From a bacterium (lineage in GTDB: Bacteria; Auribacterota; UBA3054; B51-G9), in assembly GCA_029939815.1 (NCBI GenBank), contig JAOZSF010000008.1:1-14755 (forward strand): a stretch of DNA of 14,755 bases. Direction: 5' to 3'. A program made the position numbers and the translations under genes. Shown one piece after another: positions 1 to 5,997 of the stretch. The notes under the pieces were generated by a model that was not told the DNA's origin, searched no databases, and saw only the letters and a program-made list of their open reading frames with translations. Every line of letters begins with the position of its first letter. Position 1 is the stretch's first letter.

Positions 1-956
1 CAGATGCTCCTGAAGAATGCATTCAATGGCTTGGGCGAACTTCACGGGACGAAACTCATGAGTTGATGGCGCATAAAGACCTTGCTCTTATTCTGGCAAC
101 GGGCGGCGGAAGCCTTGTTCGCGCGGCTTACAGTTCAGGAACTCCCGCAATAGGAGTTGGCGCGGGAAATGTCCCCGCGTTCATAGAAAAGAGTGCTGAT
201 GTTCCTTTTGCTGTTGAACAAATATTTATATCCAAAACTTTTGATAACGGAACTGTTTGCGCGAGTGAGCAGTCAATTGTTGTTGAAAAAAGTGTGTCGG
301 AAGAAGTAATTAAAGAAATGAAAAACAGAGGCGCTTACTTTCTTTCAGATGATGAAATTAAAAAATTGGAGGAAGTTGCTTACAATAAGGAACGTGGGAT
401 TATGAACGCTGAAATCATCGGTCAGCCGGCAGGAAAAATCGCGGCAAAAGCGGAAATAAATGTTCCGGATGGAACAACTTTGCTTGTTGCTCCACTTGAA
501 GGTGTGGGTGATAAATATCCTCTTTCCTCGGAAATTCTTGCGCCGATTATTGCTTTTTATGAGGCTGATGATTTTGATAAAGCGGTAAATATTTGCATAG
601 ATTTGAATTTTTATGGCGGCACAGGACATACAGCAAGTATTTTTTCCAACAATGATAAAAAAATTAAATGCTTCGCTGACTTGATGGATGCGGGAAGAAT
701 AGTCGTTAATACACCCTCATCGCAGGGAGGAGTGGGCGGAATATTTAACACTCTTCACACTTCTTTTACTCTTGGCTGCGGAACACGCGGGAATAACAGC
801 ACAACAGACAATATTACCGCCACTCACCTTTTAAATATACAGCGAATAGCCAAACGAAGAGATAATGAAAGATATGTCAGATTTGATGCTGATAAATATT
901 TTGATGAAAGCTTAAACTTTAATATTCTTGAAAAGGAATTTAATTTAAACTATTAA
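1..956 (+). CDS. Acetylating acetaldehyde/aldehyde dehydrogenase, AdhE N-domain type (5'-truncated by window edge)
   Basis: This is the C-terminal part of a CoA-acylating aldehyde dehydrogenase, which interconverts an aldehyde plus CoA and NAD with acyl-CoA and NADH in the cytoplasm. The frame is open from base 3 (DAPEECIQWLGR, as in AdhE), so the gene starts upstream and the ATG at 63 is internal. Visible landmarks are the ILATGG segment, the GVGAGNVPAF nucleotide-binding stretch, and the catalytic Cys in DNGTVCASEQ (codon 258-260). The segment GGTGHTASIF and the C-terminal NIQRIAKRR also match the aldehyde-dehydrogenase half of bifunctional AdhE. In AdhE that last motif leads into the iron alcohol dehydrogenase domain. 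Here the protein stops about 30 residues later, so it is a stand-alone enzyme. The STAS gene follows 5 bp downstream. The physiological substrate (acetaldehyde or a longer aldehyde) cannot be read from the sequence. Confidence 0.9.
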   Translation, partial: DAPEECIQWLGRTSRDETHELMAHKDLALILATGGGSLVRAAYSSGTPAIGVGAGNVPAFIEKSADVPFAVEQIFISKTFDNGTVCASEQSIVVEKSVSEEVIKEMKNRGAYFLSDDEIKKLEEVAYNKERGIMNAEIIGQPAGKIAAKAEINVPDGTTLLVAPLEGVGDKYPLSSEILAPIIAFYEADDFDKAVNICIDLNFYGGTGHTASIFSNNDKKIKCFADLMDAGRIVVNTPSSQGGVGGIFNTLHTSFTLGCGTRGNNSTTDNITATHLLNIQRIAKRRDNERYVRFDADKYFDESLNFNILEKEFNLNY

Positions 957-961
957 TTATT

Positions 962-1255
962 ATGATAAACTACAACTCAATCGATAGTGAACTGGTATGC
1001 ACGTTTACCGGAAAACTAAACAGCGCGGAATGCCAAATCTGGAAAGAAGAGCTGATATTAAAAATAAGGCAAATTGAAAAGCCCGTTGTTTTTGACCTGA
1101 AGGATGTTGAATATATCGCGTCAAGTTTTTTAAGAATATGCATTCATGTTTCGAAATCAATTGGAACAGAAAATTTTTCATTGACAAATGTACCACCGCA
1201 TGTTAAAAAAGTTTTTAAACTTGCCGGATTCGATAAACATTTGAATATTAATTAG
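962..1255 (+). CDS. STAS-domain protein (anti-anti-sigma factor-like)
   Basis: A 97-residue single-domain protein resembling SpoIIAA/RsbV-type STAS proteins, which usually bind a partner kinase or anti-sigma factor and are switched by serine phosphorylation. The fold pattern is visible: a first strand LVCTFTGKLN, then KPVVFDLKDVEYIASSFLRI (about 41-59), the usual site of the phosphoacceptor serine, then strand NFSLTNVP and the final helix with KVFKLAGFDKHLNI. In classical members the acceptor lies in a D-S-x-G motif. Here it reads ASSFL, so Ser54 or Ser55 could be the acceptor, but the preceding Asp is Ala and the Gly is Phe. The start lies 5 bp after the aldehyde dehydrogenase stop with no strong ribosome site, suggesting translational coupling. 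No sigma factor, kinase or phosphatase partner lies in the window, so its role is unknown. Confidence 0.75.
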   Translation: MINYNSIDSELVCTFTGKLNSAECQIWKEELILKIRQIEKPVVFDLKDVEYIASSFLRICIHVSKSIGTENFSLTNVPPHVKKVFKLAGFDKHLNIN

Positions 1256-1263
1256 CAGGAAGG

Positions 1264-1290
1264 AAATTTGTTTTTCGGAAAAACAAATTT
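1264..1290. terminator. Long perfect palindrome after the STAS gene, possible terminator
   Basis: AAATTTGTTTTTC and its exact reverse complement GAAAAACAAATTT are separated by a single G, giving 13-bp arms. It begins 8 bp after the STAS stop and lies between two convergent genes, so it could act as a bidirectional terminator. The stem is A/T-rich and lacks a clean following T run, so this function is an inference. Confidence 0.4.
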
Positions 1291-1357
1291 AAAATTAGGC
1301 TCACTGGAATAACGATATGTTCTCATCGATTATTTGTTAACAGAATTTTAGGCTTCG

Positions 1358-1395
1358 GTTATTCAGTTAATAATTATTTAATAATCGGTTAATTA
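1358..1395. repeat. Degenerate 7-bp tandem array at the 3' end of the deaminase gene
   Basis: About five consecutive 7-mers (GTTATTC, AGTTAAT, then more diverged units) all carry a TTA/TAA core at the same phase. The last bases supply the stop codon of the minus-strand deaminase (complement of 1393-1395). The array resembles the GTTAATG array at 10420-10473. Confidence 0.45.
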
Positions 1396-2748
1396 GATCA
1401 ATCCTTTTGCAATTTTGTCGGCTTTTCTTTTTAGTTCAAATTGATCAATTCCAACAAGCTGCTTGTCCCGCACGACAATTCTACCGTTAACCATTGTCAG
1501 CCAGGCACGATGGTCATAACCGCAGAATAACAATGCGGCAACCGGGTCACTCATTGCACCGGCGTAAGCTAAACTGTTTAAGTCAAACAAAACAATATCA
1601 GCCGCTTTGCCGGGCTCAATAGAACCAATGTCATTGCGGCCAAGAACCTCAGCCCCGCCGCGTGTTGCAATTCTAAGAGCGTCTTTTGCCGGCATAGAAT
1701 CCACTCCGCTTTTTATTCTGTGAATAAACATACATCGCTGAACTTCCTGAAGCATATTTGATGAATCATTACTCGCACTGCCGTCAACCGCAAGCCCTAC
1801 GCGCGCGCCCGCGTTGAGCAGCTTTCTGACCGGAGCAATTCCCGAACCGAGCCGCAAATTTGAAGATGGGCAGTGAGCAATACCGGTTTTTGTTTCACCG
1901 AGCTTCTTTATTTCGTCATCATTAAAATAAATTCCATGAGCGAACCAGACGTCATCGCCGAGCCAATCAAGACTTTCCATATATTCGAGAGGTCTTTTCT
2001 CGTAAATTTCGATACAGTAATTTTCTTCATCGATTGTTTCGCAAAGATGGGTGTGAATTTGCACTTTTTTTTCACGTGCGAGCTTTGCAGTGTCACGCAT
2101 TAATTCGGATGTGACGCTAAAAGGCGAACAAGGCGCGAGCGAAACCCGACACATAGAAAAATCTTCCGGATTATGAAACTTGTCTATAACTCTGATACTG
2201 TCTTTAATTATTTGATCTTCTGATTGAACAACATCATCAGGCGGCAATCCTCCGGCTGATTTTCCGCGACTCATACTTCCGCGGGTCGGGTGGAATCGCA
2301 TACCAACTTCTTTTGCGGCATGAATTTCAGCATCAATTAATTCCCCACTGACATTTTCAGGGAAAAGATATAAATGGTCTGCGGCGGTTGTACAGCCGGT
2401 TAAAAGTAATTCCGATAAAGCACACGTGGCGCTGATGTGTACTGCTTCCGGAGTGATATTTCGCCATATTTCATAATGATAGACAAGCCAGTCGAAAAGT
2501 TTTGCGTCTTGTGCCGATGGCAAGTTTCTCGTAAGCATCTGAAAAAGATGATGATGAGTATTAACAAAACCCGGCAATGCGATTTTATTTTCGCAGTTAA
2601 TAATTTCATCAGCTTGCACGGTGAGGTTTTTGCCGACTGCGGAGATTTGGTTATTCTCAACAAAAATATCGGCATCGCGAATAACTTCGTCCGCATTATT
2701 CACTATCGCAACAGCAAGACAATTTTTGAATAAAGTAGATTTTTTCAT
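1393..2748 (-). CDS. 8-oxoguanine deaminase / AtzB-TrzA-type amidohydrolase
   Basis: A 451-residue metal-dependent hydrolase of the amidohydrolase superfamily. The closest remembered match is the 8-oxoguanine deaminase group (Pseudomonas PA0142 type), which converts 8-oxoguanine to uric acid and ammonia. Visible metal and catalytic residues are NTHHH (63-67), IHTHLCE (231-237) with the HxxE glutamate, FAHG (His271) and VDGSASND (Asp322). The segments TTAADHLYLFP, TRGSMS, LAPCSPFSV and CPSSNLRLGSGIAP are characteristic of this subgroup rather than of cytosine or chlorohydrolase relatives. The open frame extends 27 codons further upstream (to 2829), but that part is encoded by a structured intergenic repeat and has no family similarity, so the start is placed at MKKSTLF. 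No clear ribosome site precedes it. It is the last gene of the minus-strand train, 153 bp after def. Related s-triazine or guanine substrates cannot be excluded. Confidence 0.85.
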   Translation of the reverse strand: MKKSTLFKNCLAVAIVNNADEVIRDADIFVENNQISAVGKNLTVQADEIINCENKIALPGFVNTHHHLFQMLTRNLPSAQDAKLFDWLVYHYEIWRNITPEAVHISATCALSELLLTGCTTAADHLYLFPENVSGELIDAEIHAAKEVGMRFHPTRGSMSRGKSAGGLPPDDVVQSEDQIIKDSIRVIDKFHNPEDFSMCRVSLAPCSPFSVTSELMRDTAKLAREKKVQIHTHLCETIDEENYCIEIYEKRPLEYMESLDWLGDDVWFAHGIYFNDDEIKKLGETKTGIAHCPSSNLRLGSGIAPVRKLLNAGARVGLAVDGSASNDSSNMLQEVQRCMFIHRIKSGVDSMPAKDALRIATRGGAEVLGRNDIGSIEPGKAADIVLFDLNSLAYAGAMSDPVAALLFCGYDHRAWLTMVNGRIVVRDKQLVGIDQFELKRKADKIAKGLI

Positions 2749-2789
2749 GTTAATATTATTACTAGTAGTTGTGGTCTTTTGCGAAAAAA

Positions 2790-2868
2790 CTGTAGCCGCT
2801 GCCGTTGGCTGCGGTCGAAGATCCGCCAAAGGCGGATTTAATGCCGACCCCAGCGGGGTCGGCTACAG
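2790..2868. repeat. Three-hairpin palindromic intergenic element (REP/MITE-like)
   Basis: A 79-bp GC-rich block bounded by perfect 9-bp arms CTGTAGCCG (2790-2798) and CGGCTACAG (2860-2868). Inside are an imperfect hairpin at 2796-2814 (CCGC/GCGG outer arms, GCC/GGC inner arms), a hairpin ATCCGCC-AAA-GGCGGAT (2821-2837), and a 9-bp hairpin GCCGACCCC-AGC-GGGGTCGGC (2843-2863). The outer stem and the last hairpin share bases, so two alternative folds exist. It lies between def and the deaminase. A near copy of the middle hairpin occurs at 7255-7271, supporting a dispersed family. Confidence 0.75.
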
Positions 2869-2901
2869 AAGAACGGTTAGCTTAATATTCCGCTGTTTCT
2901 A

Positions 2902-3393
2902 TTACATTTTTCTCAGATTTCTTTGCTTCTCAACTTTTTCTTTTTCTTCTTCGCTTAAGCGATCGATAAATAAAATCCCGTCAAGGTGGTCGATTTCGTG
3001 CTGCAAAACGACAGCAAGCAAATTTTCAGCTTCAATTTTTATATCATCACTATTCTCATCGAGACCGAGAACGGTAACTCTTGCCGCGCGTTTAACATTA
3101 CCTGAAAGACCCGGACAGCTTAAGCATCCTTCTTCATAAACTTGTTCACCTTCAGCGTGAACGATTTCGGGATTTATCAAAGCAAACGGTTTAGATTTTT
3201 TCTGTTGTGTATCAACGATAATTACACGAATGTTTTTTCCAACCTGCGGCGCTGCAAGACCAATTCCGTTCGATTGATTCATTGTTTCAAACATATCATC
3301 AATCAAATCTAATATCTCATTAGTAATTGCGGTAACCGGTTGAGACGGTCTATGTAAAGAAGGTTCTTTTTCGTATGTAATTGGTAGAATCAT
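2902..3393 (-). CDS. def: Peptide deformylase
   Basis: Removes the N-formyl group from the initiator methionine of nascent proteins. All three family motifs are intact in this 163-residue protein: GIGLAAPQ (43-50), EEGCLS (87-92) and QHEIDHLDG (131-139). The metal ligands fall at Cys90, His132 and His136 with catalytic Glu133, the same numbering as the E. coli enzyme. The C-terminus is a short charged helix (SEEEKEKVEKQRNLRK), as is common in type I deformylases. It starts 66 bp downstream of hisD; that gap includes part of a 7-bp repeat array. The more usual partner fmt (methionyl-tRNA formyltransferase) is absent from the window. The ribosome-binding site is weak (A-rich leader only). Confidence 0.96.
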   Translation of the reverse strand: MILPITYEKEPSLHRPSQPVTAITNEILDLIDDMFETMNQSNGIGLAAPQVGKNIRVIIVDTQQKKSKPFALINPEIVHAEGEQVYEEGCLSCPGLSGNVKRAARVTVLGLDENSDDIKIEAENLLAVVLQHEIDHLDGILFIDRLSEEEKEKVEKQRNLRKM

Positions 3394-3434
3394 TATTATT
3401 TTTTTAAGTTATAGAGTTTCGGTTCTCGAGTTTT

Positions 3435-3476
3435 CTCGTATCTCGTTACTTGTATCTCGCTACTCGTTTCTTACTC
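3435..3476. repeat. 7-bp tandem array CTCGTAT-type spanning the hisD stop codon
   Basis: Six contiguous 7-mers on the plus strand: CTCGTAT, CTCGTTA, a CTTGTAT variant, CTCGCTA, CTCGTTT and a diverged CTTACTC. The array runs from the gap before def into hisD. It contains the hisD stop (complement of 3460-3462) and encodes roughly its last five residues. Confidence 0.7.
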
Positions 3477-4731
3477 TCGCCGTAAATTTATGTGCCGGTA
3501 ATTGTTCTTTTTCAGCAATTATCTGCATGGTTTTATTTATTTTATTAAAAGATTCCTTTGAATAATTTATCACTCCCATCCTTTTAATAAATGTATCAGT
3601 TGAAAGCCCACTCATAAATGTTGCCGCACAAGCTGTTGGAAGAACATGACTCGGTCCCGCGCAAAAATCGCCAAGAGGGACAGGCGAATAATTACCGAGG
3701 AAAATCGCGCCTGCGTTTCTTATTTTCGCAAGAATATTATCGTTTTCTTTAGTAATTATCTGTAAATGTTCAGGTGCAATTCTATTCGCTACTTCTGCCG
3801 CGTCGCAAATAGAATCAACAAGCACAGCGGTTAAATTATCAGCCACTGATTTTTTAAGTGAATCGGCTGTTAAAACCGTTTCAAGTAAATTATTTATTTC
3901 ATCTTCAATCAAATCTAAAACAGCAGGGGAGTCGGAAACCAAAAATGTCGCGCTGCCGGCGTGCTCGGCTTGCGAAAGTATATCTGCAGCAACCCATTTC
4001 AGATTAGCGGAATCATCAGCAATTATCAGACTTTCGCTCGGTCCTGCGATTAAATCAATTCCGACATAACCGTAAAGCTGCCTTTTAGCTTCAGTGACAT
4101 ATCGATTTCCCGGTCCGGCGATGACATCAACTTTTTTAACTGAGTTGGTGCCGAAAGTGAGAGCAGCAATTGCCCACGCGCTGCCGAGACGGTAAATTTC
4201 TTTTACGCCGCAGATTTTGCATGCGGCAAGAATTCCCGGATTCACATTTCCGTTTTCATCCGGTGGAGTTACAACACAAATTTCTTCCACTCCGGCTACC
4301 TGCGCGGGAATAACTGTCATCAAAACCGTTGAAACAAGTGGAGCGGTGCCTGCCGGAACATACAGGCCTGCACGTTTAACCGGACGAATAATTTCGCCGA
4401 GTTTTGCACCGGTTTCGTCCTCAGAAAACCATTCTTTTCTTTTTTGTTTTTCGTGATAATGACGGATATTTCCCGCTGCCTGAATTAATGCCTCAATAAG
4501 TTCATCTTCGCAGTCAATGTCAATTTCATTTTCCGACAAACGAATTTGCTGCGGTGTTAAATCGAAGTTATCGAATTTTTTCGTAAAATCGCATAAAGCG
4601 GCATCACCGTTTTTTCTGACAGCGGAAATTATATCCGATACCGTTGCGCGTAAACCGTCTGGAGCGATATCGTCATTTCTTGCGGAGATCAGTTTTTTGA
4701 AATCATCACTATTTGCTTGTGTTCTTTTCAA
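3460..4731 (-). CDS. hisD: Histidinol dehydrogenase
   Basis: Catalyses the last two steps of histidine synthesis, oxidising L-histidinol to L-histidine with two NAD. The 423-residue length is normal. All catalytic residues are present at a constant offset of five from E. coli HisD: Zn ligands Gln254 and His257 in ILSQAEH, Glu321/His322 in IAPEHLQ, Asp355 in PLGDFCAGPSH and His414 in LPAHKF. The family signature around GIDLIAGPSES (224-234) is clear. A usual GGAQAIAAL segment reads GSAWAIAAL here. The start is a TTG at 4731-4729, preceded by AAGG at a 7-nt spacing, and no ATG is available nearby. It begins only 20 bp after the toxin stop, so it is probably cotranscribed with the toxin-antitoxin pair. 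No other his gene lies in the window. The last codons come from a 7-bp repeat array. Confidence 0.96.
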   Translation of the reverse strand: MKRTQANSDDFKKLISARNDDIAPDGLRATVSDIISAVRKNGDAALCDFTKKFDNFDLTPQQIRLSENEIDIDCEDELIEALIQAAGNIRHYHEKQKRKEWFSEDETGAKLGEIIRPVKRAGLYVPAGTAPLVSTVLMTVIPAQVAGVEEICVVTPPDENGNVNPGILAACKICGVKEIYRLGSAWAIAALTFGTNSVKKVDVIAGPGNRYVTEAKRQLYGYVGIDLIAGPSESLIIADDSANLKWVAADILSQAEHAGSATFLVSDSPAVLDLIEDEINNLLETVLTADSLKKSVADNLTAVLVDSICDAAEVANRIAPEHLQIITKENDNILAKIRNAGAIFLGNYSPVPLGDFCAGPSHVLPTACAATFMSGLSTDTFIKRMGVINYSKESFNKINKTMQIIAEKEQLPAHKFTARVRNE

Positions 4732-4751
4732 TTTATAACCTTGATGAGAGT

Positions 4752-5063
4752 TTAATAAATTCTCTTACCTAAACTTTTAAAAATCCATTTTGGATTTCTT
4801 CGCATATCTAAGACAGCAACAACAATTACGATTTCTTTTTTCAATTCGTAATAAATAGCAAAAGGAAATTTTTTAGATAACATACGATAAAAGCCATAAT
4901 GTTTAGAATGAATTCCGGCATATAAAAATAATGATTCAATATCTGAAAGTAAACTGTCATAAAAATAAGAACCAATCCCATCGCAGTTCAAATCATAAAA
5001 TTTTTTCCCGGCCAATAAATCATTTTTAACCTCTTCTAAAGCTATTATTTCTAATGCTTTCAT
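4752..5063 (-). CDS. RelE/ParE-family toxin of a type II toxin-antitoxin pair
   Basis: A 103-residue basic protein with the RelE/ParE layout: an N-terminal helix (EVKNDLLAGKKFYDLN), a long helix (GSYFYDSLLSDIESL), then strands HYGFYRMLSKKFPFAIYYELKKEIVIVVAVLDMRRNPKW. The terminal AVLDMRRNP (83-91) is the hallmark strand-turn of this superfamily. Known members either cleave mRNA at the ribosome or poison gyrase. The sequence alone does not say which, although the long Y/F-rich form resembles proteins annotated as plasmid-stabilisation ParE. Its ATG overlaps the antitoxin stop as ATGA, so translation is coupled and the antitoxin is made first. Confidence 0.85.
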   Translation of the reverse strand: MKALEIIALEEVKNDLLAGKKFYDLNCDGIGSYFYDSLLSDIESLFLYAGIHSKHYGFYRMLSKKFPFAIYYELKKEIVIVVAVLDMRRNPKWIFKSLGKRIY

Positions 5064-5263
5064 TTATCTGCTGCTCTTAAATTATTAAGAGAAATATATT
5101 TTGCTTTTCCCGATTTAAGTATTGCCGTCCTTTCATTTAATATATTTTTATGCCAGGAAGGAGATGCGATGTCGTCTTCACTATGACGAAGAGAATCCCA
5201 AATTGATTCAATTAATTCAATTTTTCTTTCTACCGGCATTTTTTTTATTTCAGCGGTTAGCAT
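5060..5263 (-). CDS. Addiction-module antitoxin (short helical antitoxin family)
   Basis: A 67-residue protein matching the short addiction-module components that pair with RelE/ParE toxins (the family catalogued as TIGR02574). The N-terminal pattern MPVERKIELIESIWDSL is diagnostic, followed by a W-x-x-x-x-L-x-E-R segment (SWHKNILNERTAIL). Such antitoxins bind and neutralise the toxin and often repress their own operon. The frame could extend 38 codons upstream, but AAAGGA lies 7 nt before the ATG at 5263 and the extension overlaps the promoter, so the short form is chosen. The stop codon overlaps the toxin start by ATGA. The C-terminal region (KAKYISLNNLRAADK) is the presumed toxin-wrapping tail. 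Confidence 0.87.
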   Translation of the reverse strand: MLTAEIKKMPVERKIELIESIWDSLRHSEDDIASPSWHKNILNERTAILKSGKAKYISLNNLRAADK

Positions 5264-5300
5264 TTTTTCATCCTTTTTTGATATTTCACCAATAATTATT

Positions 5301-5329
5301 CTTATAATACAGATTTTACCATTTTTCAA
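5301..5329 (-). promoter_or_regulatory. Predicted sigma70-type promoter for the toxin-antitoxin/hisD train
   Basis: On the minus strand, TTGAAA (complement of 5324-5329) and TATAAG (complement of 5301-5306) are separated by 17 bp, upstream of the antitoxin start. An overlapping alternative, TTGAAT with TAAAAT at 17 bp, lies slightly further upstream. Confidence 0.5.
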
Positions 5330-5378
5330 TGTGAAATTCAATAATGAAATGACAAAATCCATTAATCCAACAATCATT

Positions 5379-5410
5379 AAATCGTCAAATCGTTAAATTG
5401 TTATTGACGC
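5379..5410. repeat. 8-bp tandem array AAATCGTC-type abutting the lrp promoter
   Basis: AAATCGTC (5379-5386), AAATCGTT (5387-5394) and AAATTGTT (5395-5402) are three contiguous 8-mers. The next 8 bp, ATTGACGC, hold the -35 box of the Lrp-gene promoter in the same register, so the array ends in the promoter. Confidence 0.6.
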
Positions 5411-5432
5411 TAATTCATTGTTTTGATATAAT
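5404..5432 (+). promoter_or_regulatory. Predicted sigma70-type promoter for the Lrp/AsnC gene
   Basis: TTGACG (5404-5409) and a perfect TATAAT (5427-5432) are separated by 17 bp. The expected transcript start is near 5439, about 35 nt before the ATG. The strong ribosome site AAGGAG (5461-5466) follows at normal spacing. Confidence 0.75.
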
Positions 5433-5472
5433 CACTTAATAATTTAAGAAATTTAATTTTAAGGAGTAAATT

Positions 5473-5958
5473 ATGGACGATATTCTCGAAATTCTTATTC
5501 AGGATGCAAGAAAATCTCCGGCGGAAATCGCCGAAATGACCGGCAAATCTGAAAAAGAAGTTGCCGATGCAATCGCCGATTACGAAAAAAAAGGAACCAT
5601 TCTGAAATATCGCGCGGTATTGAACCCCGAGCATATTGCTGAAACAGACGGCGCCGTTCGCGCATGGATTGAGGTGAGTATAACTCCGCAGCGCGGTGCC
5701 GGATTCGACTCCATTGCAGAAAGAATATATAAATTCAGTGAAGTTAAAAATTGCTATCTTCTTTCAGGAGGATTCGATTTGCTGCTTCTTGTTGAAGGAC
5801 ATAGTTTGCAGGAAGTTGCCGGTTTTGTTTCACAGAAACTTTCAACACTCGAAAATGTAACTGCTACTTCGACACATTTTATGTTAAAAGTTTATAAAGA
5901 GAATGGAGATGTTTTTCAGAATACCGAGAAAAGTGAACGACTGGCAATAAGTCTTTAG
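5473..5958 (+). CDS. Lrp/AsnC-family transcriptional regulator
   Basis: A 161-residue DNA-binding regulator of the feast/famine family. The N-terminal winged helix-turn-helix spans about 3-48 (LIQDARKSPAEIAEMTGKSEKEV with the wing up to KYRAVLNPE). The effector-binding RAM domain follows (about 62-140), with the typical YLLSGGFDLLLLVEG turn. Lrp-type proteins form dimers to octamers and sense amino acids. The ATG is fixed by AAGGAG 6 nt upstream and by a near-consensus promoter. The only cotranscribed neighbour is an aminotransferase 39 bp downstream, so the regulator probably senses an amino acid made or used by that enzyme and may repress its own promoter. Direct target sites were not identified. 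Confidence 0.92.
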   Translation: MDDILEILIQDARKSPAEIAEMTGKSEKEVADAIADYEKKGTILKYRAVLNPEHIAETDGAVRAWIEVSITPQRGAGFDSIAERIYKFSEVKNCYLLSGGFDLLLLVEGHSLQEVAGFVSQKLSTLENVTATSTHFMLKVYKENGDVFQNTEKSERLAISL

Positions 5959-5960
5959 AA

Positions 5961-5990
5961 ATCCCCCCTAACCCCCTTTATGAAGGGGGA
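5961..5990 (+). repeat. C/G-run hairpin between lrp and the aminotransferase, containing the ribosome site
   Basis: A C-run block starting ATCCCCCC is followed by CCCCCTT (5972-5978), a 4-nt loop TATG, and AAGGGGG (5983-5989), a perfect 7-bp stem. The right arm is also the only plausible Shine-Dalgarno sequence for the aminotransferase ATG at 5998, 8 nt away. The motif resembles dispersed CCCCCTAACCCCC repeats known by eye from many bacterial genomes. Confidence 0.65.
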
Positions 5991-5997
5991 ATGAATC

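Noticed and set aside
1256..1392. Possible riboswitch or small RNA in the gap between convergent genes
   Set aside because: Only an AT-rich palindrome and a 7-mer array are visible; a convergent gap is not the place for a leader element.
2749..2829. 27-codon upstream extension of the deaminase (start at 2829)
   Set aside because: The extra residues are encoded by the palindromic element and a Thr/Asn-rich stretch and have no counterpart in the family.
2621..3139. A 172-codon plus-strand open frame opposite def and the deaminase start
   Set aside because: It is antisense to the intact deformylase motifs and crosses the three-hairpin repeat; its translation is low-complexity Ser/Phe-rich with no domain.
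5264..5377. 38-codon N-terminal extension of the antitoxin
   Set aside because: It overlaps the promoter boxes; the ATG at 5263 has a good ribosome site and gives the family length.
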